The notes below the pieces were generated by a model. It was not told the origin of the DNA. It searched no databases and was given only the letters and a program-made list of their open reading frames with translations. From assembly GCA_937926175.1 (NCBI GenBank), contig CALANV010000006.1, forward strand, positions 1 to 35,365: a DNA stretch of 35,365 nt, read 5' to 3'. Made by a program: the position numbers and the translations under genes. The stretch comes from an uncultured Rhodospirillales bacterium. Its GTDB lineage: Bacteria; Pseudomonadota; Alphaproteobacteria; CACIAM-22H2. This document shows positions 1 to 7,280 of this stretch, piece by piece. How positions within the stretch are numbered: position 1 is the stretch's first letter; the number at the start of each line of letters is the position of its first letter.

Positions 1-22
1 ATCTGATGCAAATCTGATGCAA
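1..22. repeat. 11-bp perfect tandem duplication at window edge
   Basis: ATCTGATGCAA occurs twice back to back (1-11 and 12-22). It lies upstream of phyR and may continue beyond the window. It is one of seven short tandem duplications in the window. No function is apparent. Confidence 0.8.
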
Positions 23-178
23 AAACGCATGGACATGTCGTCATGGGCTGCGTTCGAGCACGCAAATGACCGAGCCCCGATAAGCCAATCATTGCCTTCG
101 GTTATTATGGCTAATCTGCATGCTTGTCTTATGGCGCCTTCTCGTGCACTCTCCGTTCGACTAGACAGGGGTGCCGCC

Positions 179-988
179 ATGGATCGCGTGTCACAGGAGC
201 TGGTCAAATGGATCCCGTATCTCCGGCGTTACGCGCGAGCTCTGACCGGCTCGCAGCAGCGCGGGGACCAGTATGTCCGGGTCTGCCTCGAGACACTGCT
301 CCAGGAGCCGCACCGGCTGAAGCCGAGTGGTGATCTGAAGCTCCAGCTGTTCGCCGTATTCCACGATGTCTGGCGTGTCGTCGAATCTGCGATCCCGGAA
401 TCAAGGGATGACGGCGTGACGCCGGAGAACCGGCTTCGCCAGCAACTCGCCGCTCTGCCCCCGGTCAATCGGCAGGTCCTTCTCCTGATTTCCCTCGAAG
501 GTTTCTCGGTCGCGGAAACAGGACGGATCCTGGACCTCGGCGAAGAGGAGGTCGCGGAAAGACTCACCGAAGCGCGCGCGGAGATCCAACGGCAGACGGG
601 TGCGCGCGTATTGATCGTCGAGGACGAACCGGTGATCGCCATGGATATCGCGGCGATCGTGCGCTCGATCGGCCATACCGTCGTTGGCGTAGCCGCAACC
701 AAGGACAAGGCTGTCATGCTGGCCGAGGAACATCGGCCGGGATTGGTCCTTGCGGATATTCAGCTCAAGGACGGCGACAGCGGCATCGCGACGGTGCAGG
801 AAATCCTGACGTCGATCGATGTACCCGTGATTTTCGTCACCGGTTTTCCGGAAAGGCTTCTCACCGGTGAGCATGTCGAGCCCGCGTTCCTGATCACCAA
901 GCCATTCGACCCCGAGACGCTCAAGGTGGCCATTGGTCAGGCGCTGTCGCTGAACCCGCCTGCCCACACGCACGCTGCGCGCAACTGA
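179..988 (+). CDS. phyR: PhyR-type general stress response regulator (sigma-like domain + receiver)
   Basis: A 269-residue protein. Residues 1-140 form a sigma-factor-like domain resembling ECF sigma regions 2 and 4. Residues 142-260 form a receiver domain that starts VLIVEDE, with the likely phospho-acceptor Asp193 in LADIQLKDG, Thr221 and Lys241 in ITKPF. In the family, phosphorylated PhyR exposes its sigma-like domain and sequesters the anti-sigma factor NepR, freeing EcfG. The frame is open back to an ATG at 17, but I start at 179 because family homology begins at MDRVSQELV and a GGGG stretch lies just upstream. nepR and ecfG, often adjacent to phyR, are not visible and may lie left of the window. 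No EcfG-type promoter is seen in bases 1-178. The family assignment is secure; the exact start is less so. Confidence 0.93.
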   Translation: MDRVSQELVKWIPYLRRYARALTGSQQRGDQYVRVCLETLLQEPHRLKPSGDLKLQLFAVFHDVWRVVESAIPESRDDGVTPENRLRQQLAALPPVNRQVLLLISLEGFSVAETGRILDLGEEEVAERLTEARAEIQRQTGARVLIVEDEPVIAMDIAAIVRSIGHTVVGVAATKDKAVMLAEEHRPGLVLADIQLKDGDSGIATVQEILTSIDVPVIFVTGFPERLLTGEHVEPAFLITKPFDPETLKVAIGQALSLNPPAHTHAARN

Positions 989-1129
989 CGGCAAACCGTC
1001 CACCGCCAGCCGCATAGGCAACCAACACCCGAGCAAAAAGCCCGGCCATCGGTTGCGGTGTCAGGATCTTCTCGGCGTCCCGGCTCGGACGAACGGAGAA
1101 TCGGTCCCAGCACCTGCCGCCAGGCGAAC

Positions 1130-1753
1130 TCGCGCACTGCCGCCATCGGCTCACGCATCCGTTCCTGCACGTACGCCCAGTTCACGACATGATCCGGAAA
1201 GGCGTCGACGTAGTCGCCATGCCGGTTCCGATAGTCGAGATAATCGGCGTGCCTCCAAACGTCGCAGACGAGTAGGATTTCCTTACCGTCGGCGAGTGGC
1301 GGATTGGCATTCTGCGTCGACATTACCTCGAGCCTGCCGGCGTCCCTCACCGGCGCGTAGCCGCTGCCGAAACGGTCGACCGCAGCTTCCTTGAACCTCT
1401 TTTGAATCTGTCGAAGTCGCCGAATGCCCGTGTAATTCGCGTGGCGATGTTTCGGGGCGGCGCGCCCTCCATCCGGCTTCAAGCAGTTCCCTTCATGCAG
1501 TTCCCTTGAACGGTGTGATTCTACACCTGGCTCGCATTGTTGAGGATCTGCTGGTGCTGCAACTGGCGGGCGGTCTGCCAGATGATCTGTTCGAGCGGTG
1601 TTTTCTCGAAATCGGATCCCGCAATCAGCGCGCTCAACTTGTCGAGATACCCCTTGTGATGCTTGTCGTGATGAGAGCGTAACGTGTCGGCCGAGATGAA
1701 AAAGGCGCGAGGGCATCGTCGTCGTAAGGTAGCAGCGGAAGCTCGAAGGCCAT
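1130..1753 (-). pseudogene. sodB: Fe/Mn superoxide dismutase pseudogene
   Basis: Superoxide dismutase homology runs collinearly through shifting frames on the minus strand. The start at 1753 (MAFELPLLPYD) has an intact AGGAGGAGG ribosome-binding site. The frame slips in a T-run near 1700, and the next frame reads SADTLRSHHDKHHKGYLDKL to NNASQV. There a TAG stands where the family has Trp (QVWNHTFYWN). A 14-bp imperfect tandem duplication follows (1483-1510). KPDGG and AFGDFDRFK appear in different frames, and FKEAAVDRFGSGY to DVWRHADYLDYRNR and VNWAYVQERM finish the protein. At SGYA-PV about two residues of the usual SGYAWLV seem to be missing. The metal-ligand motifs (HHDKHH, DVWxH) are still readable, so the decay looks recent. 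Enzyme function must be lost. The C-terminal limit is approximate because no stop occurs where the family ends. Confidence 0.88.
1483..1510. repeat. 14-bp imperfect tandem duplication inside sod pseudogene
   Basis: GCAGTTCCCTTCAT (1483-1496) is followed directly by GCAGTTCCCTTGAA (1497-1510); the first 11 bases are identical. It lies where the family sequence NHTFYWNCMKPDGG is disrupted. A 14-bp gain shifts the frame by two bases. Confidence 0.75.
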
Positions 1754-1823
1754 GACCGTCCTCCTCCTGCGTCGACCGGTGTCCGCGACGGGCATCGTCG
1801 CCAGTGCCCATAACGGCTTGTCG

Positions 1824-1848
1824 GACGTGATCAATCTGCGGCCGTTCC
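1824..1848 (-). promoter_or_regulatory. Near-consensus EcfG-type promoter facing the sod pseudogene
   Basis: On the minus strand GGAAC (1848-1844) is followed after 16 bases by CGTC (1827-1824), one mismatch from the EcfG consensus GGAAC-N16/17-CGTT. It sits about 70 nt upstream of the sod start at 1753. It would be divergent from the exact EcfG-type promoter at 1892, which suggests sod once belonged to the stress regulon. Confidence 0.45.
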
Positions 1849-1891
1849 AGTCGTACGCCTGCATCTTGCAAGTGCCGGCGAATGCTGGACC

Positions 1892-1916
1892 GGAACCGGA
1901 AGGAATCGGCCGCGTT
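1892..1916 (+). promoter_or_regulatory. EcfG-type general stress promoter upstream of PRC-barrel gene
   Basis: GGAAC (1892-1896), exactly 16 bases, then CGTT (1913-1916): a perfect match to the EcfG-dependent promoter consensus of Alphaproteobacteria. The -10 element ends 28 nt before the ATG at 1945. The PhyR gene in the same neighbourhood supports a functional reading. Confidence 0.8.
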
Positions 1917-1944
1917 GCTAAGTCACCGACTTAGGGAGGTAACG

Positions 1945-2298
1945 ATGCCGTCCAATGTTATTGCGGCGAAAAAGGTGCAAGGCACGCCGGTCACTAATCC
2001 GCAAGGCGAGAATCTTGGCGAGATCGAAGACGTCGTCATTGACAAGCTTGACGGTACGGTCCGCTACGCGGTGCTGTCGTTCGGCGGCTTTCTTGGTATG
2101 GGCGACAAGCTTTTCGCACTGCCCTGGGAGGTGCTGAACTACAACGAGGCGCAGGGCGCCTACGTCATCGACGTCGACAAGGACACGCTGCAGAACGCCC
2201 CGGGGTTCGACGAGAACGATTGGCCCGATATGGCCAATCCGACGTGGAGCGAACAGTTGCGACGTCACTTCAACCTGCCCTCGGGCGTCGGCACATGA
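1945..2298 (+). CDS. PRC-barrel domain protein
   Basis: A 117-residue soluble protein with one PRC-barrel domain. VQGTPVTNPQGENLGEIEDV opens the barrel, and a conserved core (VRYAVLSFGGFLGMGDKLFALPW) is followed by a typical C-terminal tail (NAPGFDENDWPDMANP). Such small single-domain PRC-barrel proteins are common in alphaproteobacterial stress regulons; their molecular role is not well defined. The start at 1945 is set by GGGAGG (1934-1939) and by the EcfG-type promoter just upstream. The hemerythrin-like gene follows after 142 bp in the same orientation and may be read from the same promoter. Confidence 0.92.
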   Translation: MPSNVIAAKKVQGTPVTNPQGENLGEIEDVVIDKLDGTVRYAVLSFGGFLGMGDKLFALPWEVLNYNEAQGAYVIDVDKDTLQNAPGFDENDWPDMANPTWSEQLRRHFNLPSGVGT

Positions 2299-2440
2299 AC
2301 GGCTGGCATGACGCAGCCCGACGTCGGTGACGTCTCAGACCCTACCGGCACCACGACAAACCCAGTCTGCCCCCGGACAGCACAGGACCTGAGATATGTC
2401 ACGCCTGACCCGTTCGACTCTGCAAAGAACGAGGTTTCCA

Positions 2441-2884
2441 ATGCAGATTTTTCAGTTGCTGAAAAGCGATCACGCTGAAGTCAAGAAGATGCTGCAGAAG
2501 ATCACGGAAACCGGCGGGATGAAGACCCGTCAGAAACTCTTCGGGGCTCTGAAGGAGGCGCTGGTCGCGCACACCCGGGCCGAGCAGCAGGTTTTCTATC
2601 GGACGCTCGAAGACTACGATGAAACCGCGGATATGGCGCTTGAAGCCGAAGTCGAACACGAGATCGTGGACCGACTGCTCGCCGATCTCAGCAACATGGA
2701 TGTCGATCCGGAGCGCTGGTCGGCGAAGTGCAAGGTACTGCGGGAGCTCGTGGAACATCACATCAAGGAAGAGGAAAGCGAGATGTTCCGCCTTGCCCGC
2801 AAGGTTCTCGACCGCAAGCAGATCCAAGAACTTGGCGAGCGCTTCCAGTCGATCAAGAAGCAGCAGCTCGAACCGGCGGCATAA
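2441..2884 (+). CDS. Hemerythrin HHE domain protein
   Basis: A 147-residue, all-helical protein of the hemerythrin HHE cation-binding family. Candidate ligands of a di-iron site fall in four helices: His11 (LLKSDHAEV), His44 and Glu48 (LVAHTRAEQQ), His73 (EVEHEIVD), and His106 with Glu110/111 (LVEHHIKEEE). Family members bind O2, NO or peroxide, or sense iron and redox state; the specific role here is unknown. The start at 2441 follows GAGG at 2431-2434; an upstream in-frame ATG at 2396 is less likely because homology begins at MQIFQLLKSDH. Its position between two EcfG-type-controlled genes suggests a stress role. No EcfG consensus is seen in its own 142-bp upstream gap. Confidence 0.9.
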   Translation: MQIFQLLKSDHAEVKKMLQKITETGGMKTRQKLFGALKEALVAHTRAEQQVFYRTLEDYDETADMALEAEVEHEIVDRLLADLSNMDVDPERWSAKCKVLRELVEHHIKEEESEMFRLARKVLDRKQIQELGERFQSIKKQQLEPAA

Positions 2885-2969
2885 TCCTGTTCGGCAGTCG
2901 GCGACGATCCGCACATGCGCGTTGTGCCGGGTGCGCCGTGGTCAGGGACGCCAGAGTCGTGCAGGCGTT

Positions 2970-2997
2970 TGAAAGTAAGCAGGTGAAAGTAAGCAGG
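2970..2997. repeat. 14-bp perfect tandem duplication
   Basis: TGAAAGTAAGCAGG is repeated exactly (2970-2983 and 2984-2997). Further AAAGTAA copies follow up to about 3018. It lies about 50 nt upstream of the EcfG-type promoter of the KGG gene, in otherwise non-coding sequence. Confidence 0.85.
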
Positions 2998-3044
2998 CCA
3001 GACAAAGTAAAAAGTAAAGGGTGAAGACTCGCGCGGATATTATC

Positions 3045-3069
3045 GGAACCTTTCACAAAAGCCCCCGTT
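3045..3069 (+). promoter_or_regulatory. EcfG-type general stress promoter upstream of KGG-repeat gene
   Basis: GGAAC (3045-3049), exactly 16 bases, then CGTT (3066-3069). The -10 ends 32 nt before the ATG at 3102. This is the second perfect EcfG consensus within 1.2 kb. Confidence 0.8.
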
Positions 3070-3101
3070 TTCAGGAAACCCGAAACGTGAGGAGCTTAGT
3101 A

Positions 3102-3473
3102 ATGGCTCAAAAATCCCAAGGCACTGGGACCTCAAATCGCGGGTTCGCCTCGATGGATAAGGCCAAGCAGCGGGAAATCGCCAGCAAAGGCGGCCAGAGT
3201 GTTCCTGCGGCGAAGCGTAGCTTTTCACAGGATCGGCGGCTTGCTGCCGAGGCCGGTCGGAAGGGCGGCCAGAGCAGTCATGGAGGCGGGCGGAAGCGAG
3301 AGCAGATCGATACCGGCCAGGCTGCGACCACGGCACCGAATGTCGCACCGGCCGCAGGCGCAACCGGTCCAGGTCGGGCCCCGGGCGCACGTCCGAGCGG
3401 TACCCACGACGCTGGCGGCATGGAGAATCGGGAACACACGCCTGCAGATACCGAAAAGGTCGAGTCACATTAG
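3102..3473 (+). CDS. KGG-repeat general stress protein (YciG/Con-10-like)
   Basis: A 123-residue, highly hydrophilic protein. Two KGG-type repeats are visible: GFASMDKAKQREIASKGGQ (residues 14-32) and DRRLAAEAGRKGGQS (residues 44-58). They are followed by a disordered Gly/Ala/Pro-rich tail. The family includes bacterial stress-induced YciG and fungal Con-10; the molecular function is unknown. The start at 3102 follows GAGGAGC at 3089-3095. The frame is open upstream to 3021, but an EcfG-type promoter lies at 3045-3069, so the upstream ATG cannot be the start of that transcript. A strong hairpin follows the stop codon. Confidence 0.9.
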   Translation: MAQKSQGTGTSNRGFASMDKAKQREIASKGGQSVPAAKRSFSQDRRLAAEAGRKGGQSSHGGGRKREQIDTGQAATTAPNVAPAAGATGPGRAPGARPSGTHDAGGMENREHTPADTEKVESH

Positions 3474-3490
3474 CCGAATGATTTTCTCCA

Positions 3491-3515
3491 AAAGGGCCGC
3501 ATGGTGCGGCCCTTT
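3491..3515. terminator. Bidirectional hairpin after KGG gene
   Basis: AAAGGGCCGCA (3491-3501), loop TGG, TGCGGCCCTTT (3505-3515): a perfect 11-bp stem flanked by A and T tracts. It begins 17 nt after the KGG stop codon and looks like an intrinsic terminator that could work in both directions. Confidence 0.8.
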
Positions 3516-3538
3516 CACTTGGCGGATGCGCCCAATGG

Positions 3539-3561
3539 GTAATCCGATACGCTTGGATTAC
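3539..3561. promoter_or_regulatory. 7-bp inverted repeat upstream of proline-rich ORF
   Basis: GTAATCC (3539-3545) and GGATTAC (3555-3561) form a perfect inverted repeat with a 9-nt spacer, 14 nt before the ATG at 3576. It could be an operator or an RNA hairpin in the leader. No direct evidence favours either. Confidence 0.35.
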
Positions 3562-3575
3562 TCCTAACGCGATTC

Positions 3576-3767
3576 ATGCCAGCAACTCCGTTTCCGCCGA
3601 CGCCGCCTGTGCCGCCGCAGCCAAACCCGCAGCCGACGCCGGATCCTCAGCCGGAAATCCAGCCGCCGTCGCCGGTCCCGACGCCGGGCCCCCCGCCGCC
3701 TCAGCCCGAAATCCCGCCACCGCCGACCCCTCACCCCGATCTTCCGCAGCAGCCGCCAACCGGCTAG
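3576..3767 (+). CDS. Small proline-rich protein, function unknown
   Basis: A 63-residue ORF in which about half the residues are proline. A QPEI(Q/P)PP motif occurs twice, with acidic residues and no membrane segment. Short Pro-rich proteins of this look occur as hypothetical proteins in Alphaproteobacteria; no function is known to me. No good ribosome-binding site precedes the ATG, and CCG/CCC-rich coding can arise by chance in GC-rich DNA, so it may be a non-gene. Its TAG stop (3765-3767) interlocks with the stop of the convergent livF (3764-3766). The opposite strand here carries no other gene. Confidence 0.5.
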   Translation: MPATPFPPTPPVPPQPNPQPTPDPQPEIQPPSPVPTPGPPPPQPEIPPPPTPHPDLPQQPPTG

Positions 3768-4498
3768 CCCAGTCGAGCGGCGTTCGGCTCCCCGGTGAGC
3801 AAGGCGGCGGCAATCTCCTCCCGGCCGCGAAATGACCTCGCCGGCCCTTCCGCAACCAGCCGTCCGGCGCGGAGCACGCAGATTCGGTGCGCCACCGCAA
3901 GGGCGGTCGCAATGTTCTGGTCGGCCATCAACACCGCCCGGCCGGTCGAGGCGATGTTGCGGATCCGGGCGAATACGTCCCGCGTCAATGCCGGCGCCAG
4001 CCCGAGCGAGGGCTCATCGAGCAGGATCAGCCTACTACCCGACACGAGCGCCCGGCCGATCGCCAGCATCTGCTGCTGGCCACCCGAAAGCTGCCAGCCC
4101 GGCACATCCGCGTTGACCTCGAGAGCCGGAAAGAGCTGATACACCTCGGCAAGCCGTATGCGCGCGGCAGCACGCTCTCCCCGCCATGCGACCTCCAGGT
4201 TTTCGCGAACCGTCATGCCGGGGAAGATGCGACGCCCTTCAGGGCTGTACCCGATCCCCTGCCGGATCCGAGTTGCGGTATCGAGTTCGTCAAGCGATGT
4301 ACCGGAGAACATGATCCGCCCGGCGGAGGGACGGACCAGACCGATAACGGCTTTCAGCAGTGTCGATTTGCCGGCGCCATTATTGCCGACCAAAGCGACG
4401 ATCTCACCCGGACGTACCGTCACGGACACGTCGCACAGCGCGAGCATACGTCCGTAGTGGACCGTGATGCCATCCAGATGAAGGAGCGGCACCGTCAC
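3764..4498 (-). CDS. livF: Branched-chain amino acid ABC transporter ATPase LivF
   Basis: A 244-residue ABC ATPase of the LivF type, one of the two ATPases of a high-affinity branched-chain amino acid or related amide/carboxylate importer. Walker A is GNNGAGKST (38-46), the signature LSGGQ (137-141) and Walker B RLILLDEP (156-163). The start is GTG at 4498, overlapping the TGA of the upstream livM-livG fusion by four bases (GTGA), which indicates translational coupling. It is the last gene of the liv operon. The substrate cannot be fixed from the ATPase. Confidence 0.93.
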   Translation of the reverse strand: MTVPLLHLDGITVHYGRMLALCDVSVTVRPGEIVALVGNNGAGKSTLLKAVIGLVRPSAGRIMFSGTSLDELDTATRIRQGIGYSPEGRRIFPGMTVRENLEVAWRGERAAARIRLAEVYQLFPALEVNADVPGWQLSGGQQQMLAIGRALVSGSRLILLDEPSLGLAPALTRDVFARIRNIASTGRAVLMADQNIATALAVAHRICVLRAGRLVAEGPARSFRGREEIAAALLTGEPNAARLG

Positions 4499-6282
4499 GG
4501 CAATCCATCCGCCGGCTGTGCGCCGAAGTAGGCGGCGACGACGTTGGGATCGGCCCGGACATCCGACGGTTTGCCGACGGCGATTACGCGCCCGGCGTTC
4601 AGACAGACGAGACGGTCTGCAATAGCCATCAGGAACGGCACGTTGTGCTCGATCACGACCAGCGCAAGACCGGACGTCCGGAGACCTTTGAGCCGGATCG
4701 CCAGGTCCTGCTGCTCTATCTCGTTGAGCCCGGCAGCCGGTTCGTCGAGAAGAAGCAATCGCGGCTCGAGCGCAAGCGCGCGGGCGATCTCCAGCCGACG
4801 CCGCAGTCCTTGGGCGAGATTGCCGGCCGGCTCGAATGCGGCCTCGAGCATGCCGAGGCGTTCAAGCAGATGCGCCGCCTGACGCTTGGCTAGCCCGAAC
4901 GGGGCATCGACTTCCGTCGGGCTCCTCGACCGACCGAATCCAGCCCCCAGTTTCGTCAGTCGCGCGACCGCCACGTTCTCCAGGCACGTCATATCGTCGA
5001 CGAGTTCGATCAGCTGAAACGTTCGCGCAACGCCGCGCTGCACGATCCGGAAGGCCGGATCGTGCGTAATGTCCTGCCCCATCAGCCGAACCTCACCCGC
5101 GTCCGCAGGCGTCAATCCAGTCACGATGTTGACGAGCGTCGTCTTTCCCGAACCGTTCGGCCCGATCAGGCCGACGATCTCGCCCCGGTCGACCTGGAAC
5201 GAGACATCTTCGAGCGCCGCCACGCCGCCGAAGCGTTTGGTCAGACCGTTGACCGACAGCAACGGCACCTCCGCCGTGACGTCCTCCGGTGCAGCGCTTG
5301 GGAGCGGCACTGGTGCCGGCAACGTGTGCCGGGGCCTGAGCCCCAACCGGGCACCGATCCGGTCAAGCAATCCGACGAGGCCGTCCGGCGCGACGATGAT
5401 CATCGCCAGCAATGCGCCGCCATAGGCGATCAAGTAATAGTGCTCGAGAAACCGGAACCATTCCGGCAACTGCACCAGCAGGAACGCCCCCAGGAACGCA
5501 CCGACCACGCGCGTCCTGCCGCCGATCACCGCCATGGTCAAGCACGTGACCATGACATGGAACTCGAGAACCTCGGGCGAGACGACCCGCAGCGTGTGGG
5601 CATGAAGCGCCCCTGCAATGCCCGCGAACGCGGCGCTCAGCAGGAACGCCAAAAATCGCAGGCGTGCGGTGTCGAGGCCGATCGACATTGCCGCAAGCTC
5701 GCTCGTCCGCATGAGCTGGAAGGCGCGGCCGCGGAGGCTGCGCATCAACCACCACGCGACGAGCGCGCATACCCCGGCAATTCCCCATACGAATGCCAGC
5801 GTCGGATAGCCGCGCGGCAGTACCAGCCCGAAGGCGCCGATTCCCGGCACCCCTGCCAAGCCATTGGCGCCACCGGTCACCGATTCCCATTTGATGGCAA
5901 TCAGCAGCGCGACTTGGGCGATTCCCAGCGTCGCAAGCGCGAAGTAATGCGATTCGAGGCGAAGAACCGGGATGGCTACGACGACCGCGACGAGAACCGG
6001 AGCGACGATCGAGAGCGGGAACGTTACCGGAAAGCTCCACCCGAACTTTGCACCGAGAATTCCGGTGACGTACGCAGCGATGCCGAAGAAAGCGCCTTGC
6101 GTCAAAGCCAGTGCTCCGGCGTGACCGAAGATGAACTGGTAGCCGAGAACCAGGATCGAGTAGATCCCGACCAGCGTGAACACGCGCAAGTCATAGGGCG
6201 AATTGAAGACGAGCGGCCACGCAACCAGACATGCCAGGCCGGCGAACGGCATCAGTCCGGAGATGAGCGCGCGTCTGCTCAT
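4495..6282 (-). CDS. livMG: LivM permease fused to LivG ATPase
   Basis: A 595-residue two-domain protein. Residues 1 to about 325 are a LivM-type permease with many hydrophobic segments (for example LVGIYSILVLGYQFIFGHAG). After a Pro/Ala-rich linker near 335-350, a LivG-type ATPase follows, with Walker A GPNGSGKTT near 372-380, signature LAQGLRRRL near 486 and Walker B LLLLDEPAAG near 509, and the LivG-typical end (VVAAYFG). The two are usually separate proteins, but LivM-LivG fusions occur in Proteobacteria. The start is ATG at 6282, overlapping the livH stop as ATGA; a longer frame back to 6498 runs over livH and is not used. Confidence 0.92.
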   Translation of the reverse strand: MSRRALISGLMPFAGLACLVAWPLVFNSPYDLRVFTLVGIYSILVLGYQFIFGHAGALALTQGAFFGIAAYVTGILGAKFGWSFPVTFPLSIVAPVLVAVVVAIPVLRLESHYFALATLGIAQVALLIAIKWESVTGGANGLAGVPGIGAFGLVLPRGYPTLAFVWGIAGVCALVAWWLMRSLRGRAFQLMRTSELAAMSIGLDTARLRFLAFLLSAAFAGIAGALHAHTLRVVSPEVLEFHVMVTCLTMAVIGGRTRVVGAFLGAFLLVQLPEWFRFLEHYYLIAYGGALLAMIIVAPDGLVGLLDRIGARLGLRPRHTLPAPVPLPSAAPEDVTAEVPLLSVNGLTKRFGGVAALEDVSFQVDRGEIVGLIGPNGSGKTTLVNIVTGLTPADAGEVRLMGQDITHDPAFRIVQRGVARTFQLIELVDDMTCLENVAVARLTKLGAGFGRSRSPTEVDAPFGLAKRQAAHLLERLGMLEAAFEPAGNLAQGLRRRLEIARALALEPRLLLLDEPAAGLNEIEQQDLAIRLKGLRTSGLALVVIEHNVPFLMAIADRLVCLNAGRVIAVGKPSDVRADPNVVAAYFGAQPADGLP

Positions 6283-7193
6283 GCGCGACGCTGCGCGATC
6301 TCGCCGAACAGGCCCTGCGGACGAAGAAACAGCACGGCAAGCAGGGCGAGGTAGAGAACGATGGATGCGGATGTCTGGGAGAACATCCCATGTATTGCAA
6401 CCGGCAGAACCGGGATCAGTAGCGGCAATGCCGGGAACATGACCTCGAACACCGCGATGAGCATGGCCCCCGCGATCGCGCCATGCAGCCTGCCCCATCC
6501 CCCGATGGTTGCCGCGATGTAGGCTTTGAGGATGTAGTTGGTACCGTCGGTCGGCGTGACGAAATAGGTATTGGCGAGCAGCAATCCCGCAACCCCGGCA
6601 AGCGCGGTCGAGAGGGCGAACGTAAGTGCGATCATCAGGTTGACACGGATGCCGAGCGCGGCCGCCATCTCGCGATCCTGGGCCGTCGCGCGCAGACTCT
6701 GCCCAAGGCGCGTCCGCATGAGCAGGACATGCTGACCGCCGACAAGAAGCGCGGCGATCAAGATCACCGCGATGGCCTGAATGCTGACCGTGAGACCACC
6801 GACATCGACGTTGCCTGCCACGAGGAGCGGCGGCGTAGCGCGCGGCTCAGGCCCGAACGTCACCATCGCGACGTTCTGGAAGATGACCCCGAGTGCAATC
6901 GTACTGATGAAGACGGAAACCGGCGGACGGGACTTCAATGGAAAGTACCCGATCGCGGAAAAGACCAACCCGAGCAGCCCGGTAATCAGCACGACGGCCG
7001 GCAGGAGCACGAGCCCCGGTACCGGCCAAAGGCTGACCAATGCGATCGCGACGAAGCCGCCGGCCATCACCATGTCGCCCTGTGCAAAGTTGACCGCCCC
7101 GGTCGCGTTCAGCACCAGAACGAAGCCGAGCGCACAAAGGGCATAGGCCGCGCCTAACGCGATGCCGTTGACGAGGAGCTGCAGGGTCAGCAT
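6279..7193 (-). CDS. livH: Branched-chain amino acid ABC permease LivH
   Basis: A 304-residue inner-membrane permease of the LivH family with about eight hydrophobic segments. The conserved N-terminal stretch GAAYALCALGFVLVLNATGA is followed by NFAQGDMVMAGGF. It pairs with the LivM half of the next gene to form the transmembrane pore. The start is ATG at 7193; its TGA overlaps the livM-livG start. It lies 87 bp downstream of the binding-protein gene, so livK-livH-livMG-livF form one operon. Confidence 0.93.
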   Translation of the reverse strand: MLTLQLLVNGIALGAAYALCALGFVLVLNATGAVNFAQGDMVMAGGFVAIALVSLWPVPGLVLLPAVVLITGLLGLVFSAIGYFPLKSRPPVSVFISTIALGVIFQNVAMVTFGPEPRATPPLLVAGNVDVGGLTVSIQAIAVILIAALLVGGQHVLLMRTRLGQSLRATAQDREMAAALGIRVNLMIALTFALSTALAGVAGLLLANTYFVTPTDGTNYILKAYIAATIGGWGRLHGAIAGAMLIAVFEVMFPALPLLIPVLPVAIHGMFSQTSASIVLYLALLAVLFLRPQGLFGEIAQRRA

Positions 7194-7224
7194 CCGGACG
7201 TGCCGATCAGGCCCAAAGCCGCAG

Positions 7225-7258
7225 CGGGCGCAATCGCCCTTCCGGAGCTTCCCGCCCG
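7225..7258. promoter_or_regulatory. Possible intercistronic hairpin between livK and livH
   Basis: GGGCG (7226-7230), loop CAAT, CGCCC (7235-7239) forms a short stem. CGGGCG (7225-7230) can instead pair with CGCCCG (7253-7258). Such structures after a binding-protein gene can protect its message or reduce downstream reading. The stems are short, so support is weak. Confidence 0.3.
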
Positions 7259-7280
7259 TGGCCGCGACGTTGCACGATCC

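Noticed and set aside
987..1000. GACGG-CAAA-CCGTC hairpin at the phyR stop as a terminator
   Set aside because: The stem is only 5 bp with no T tract, so it cannot be told from chance.
2385..2414. GGACC followed by CGTT before the hemerythrin gene as an EcfG-type promoter
   Set aside because: The -35 has a mismatch and the spacer is 21 bases, well outside the 16-17 expected.
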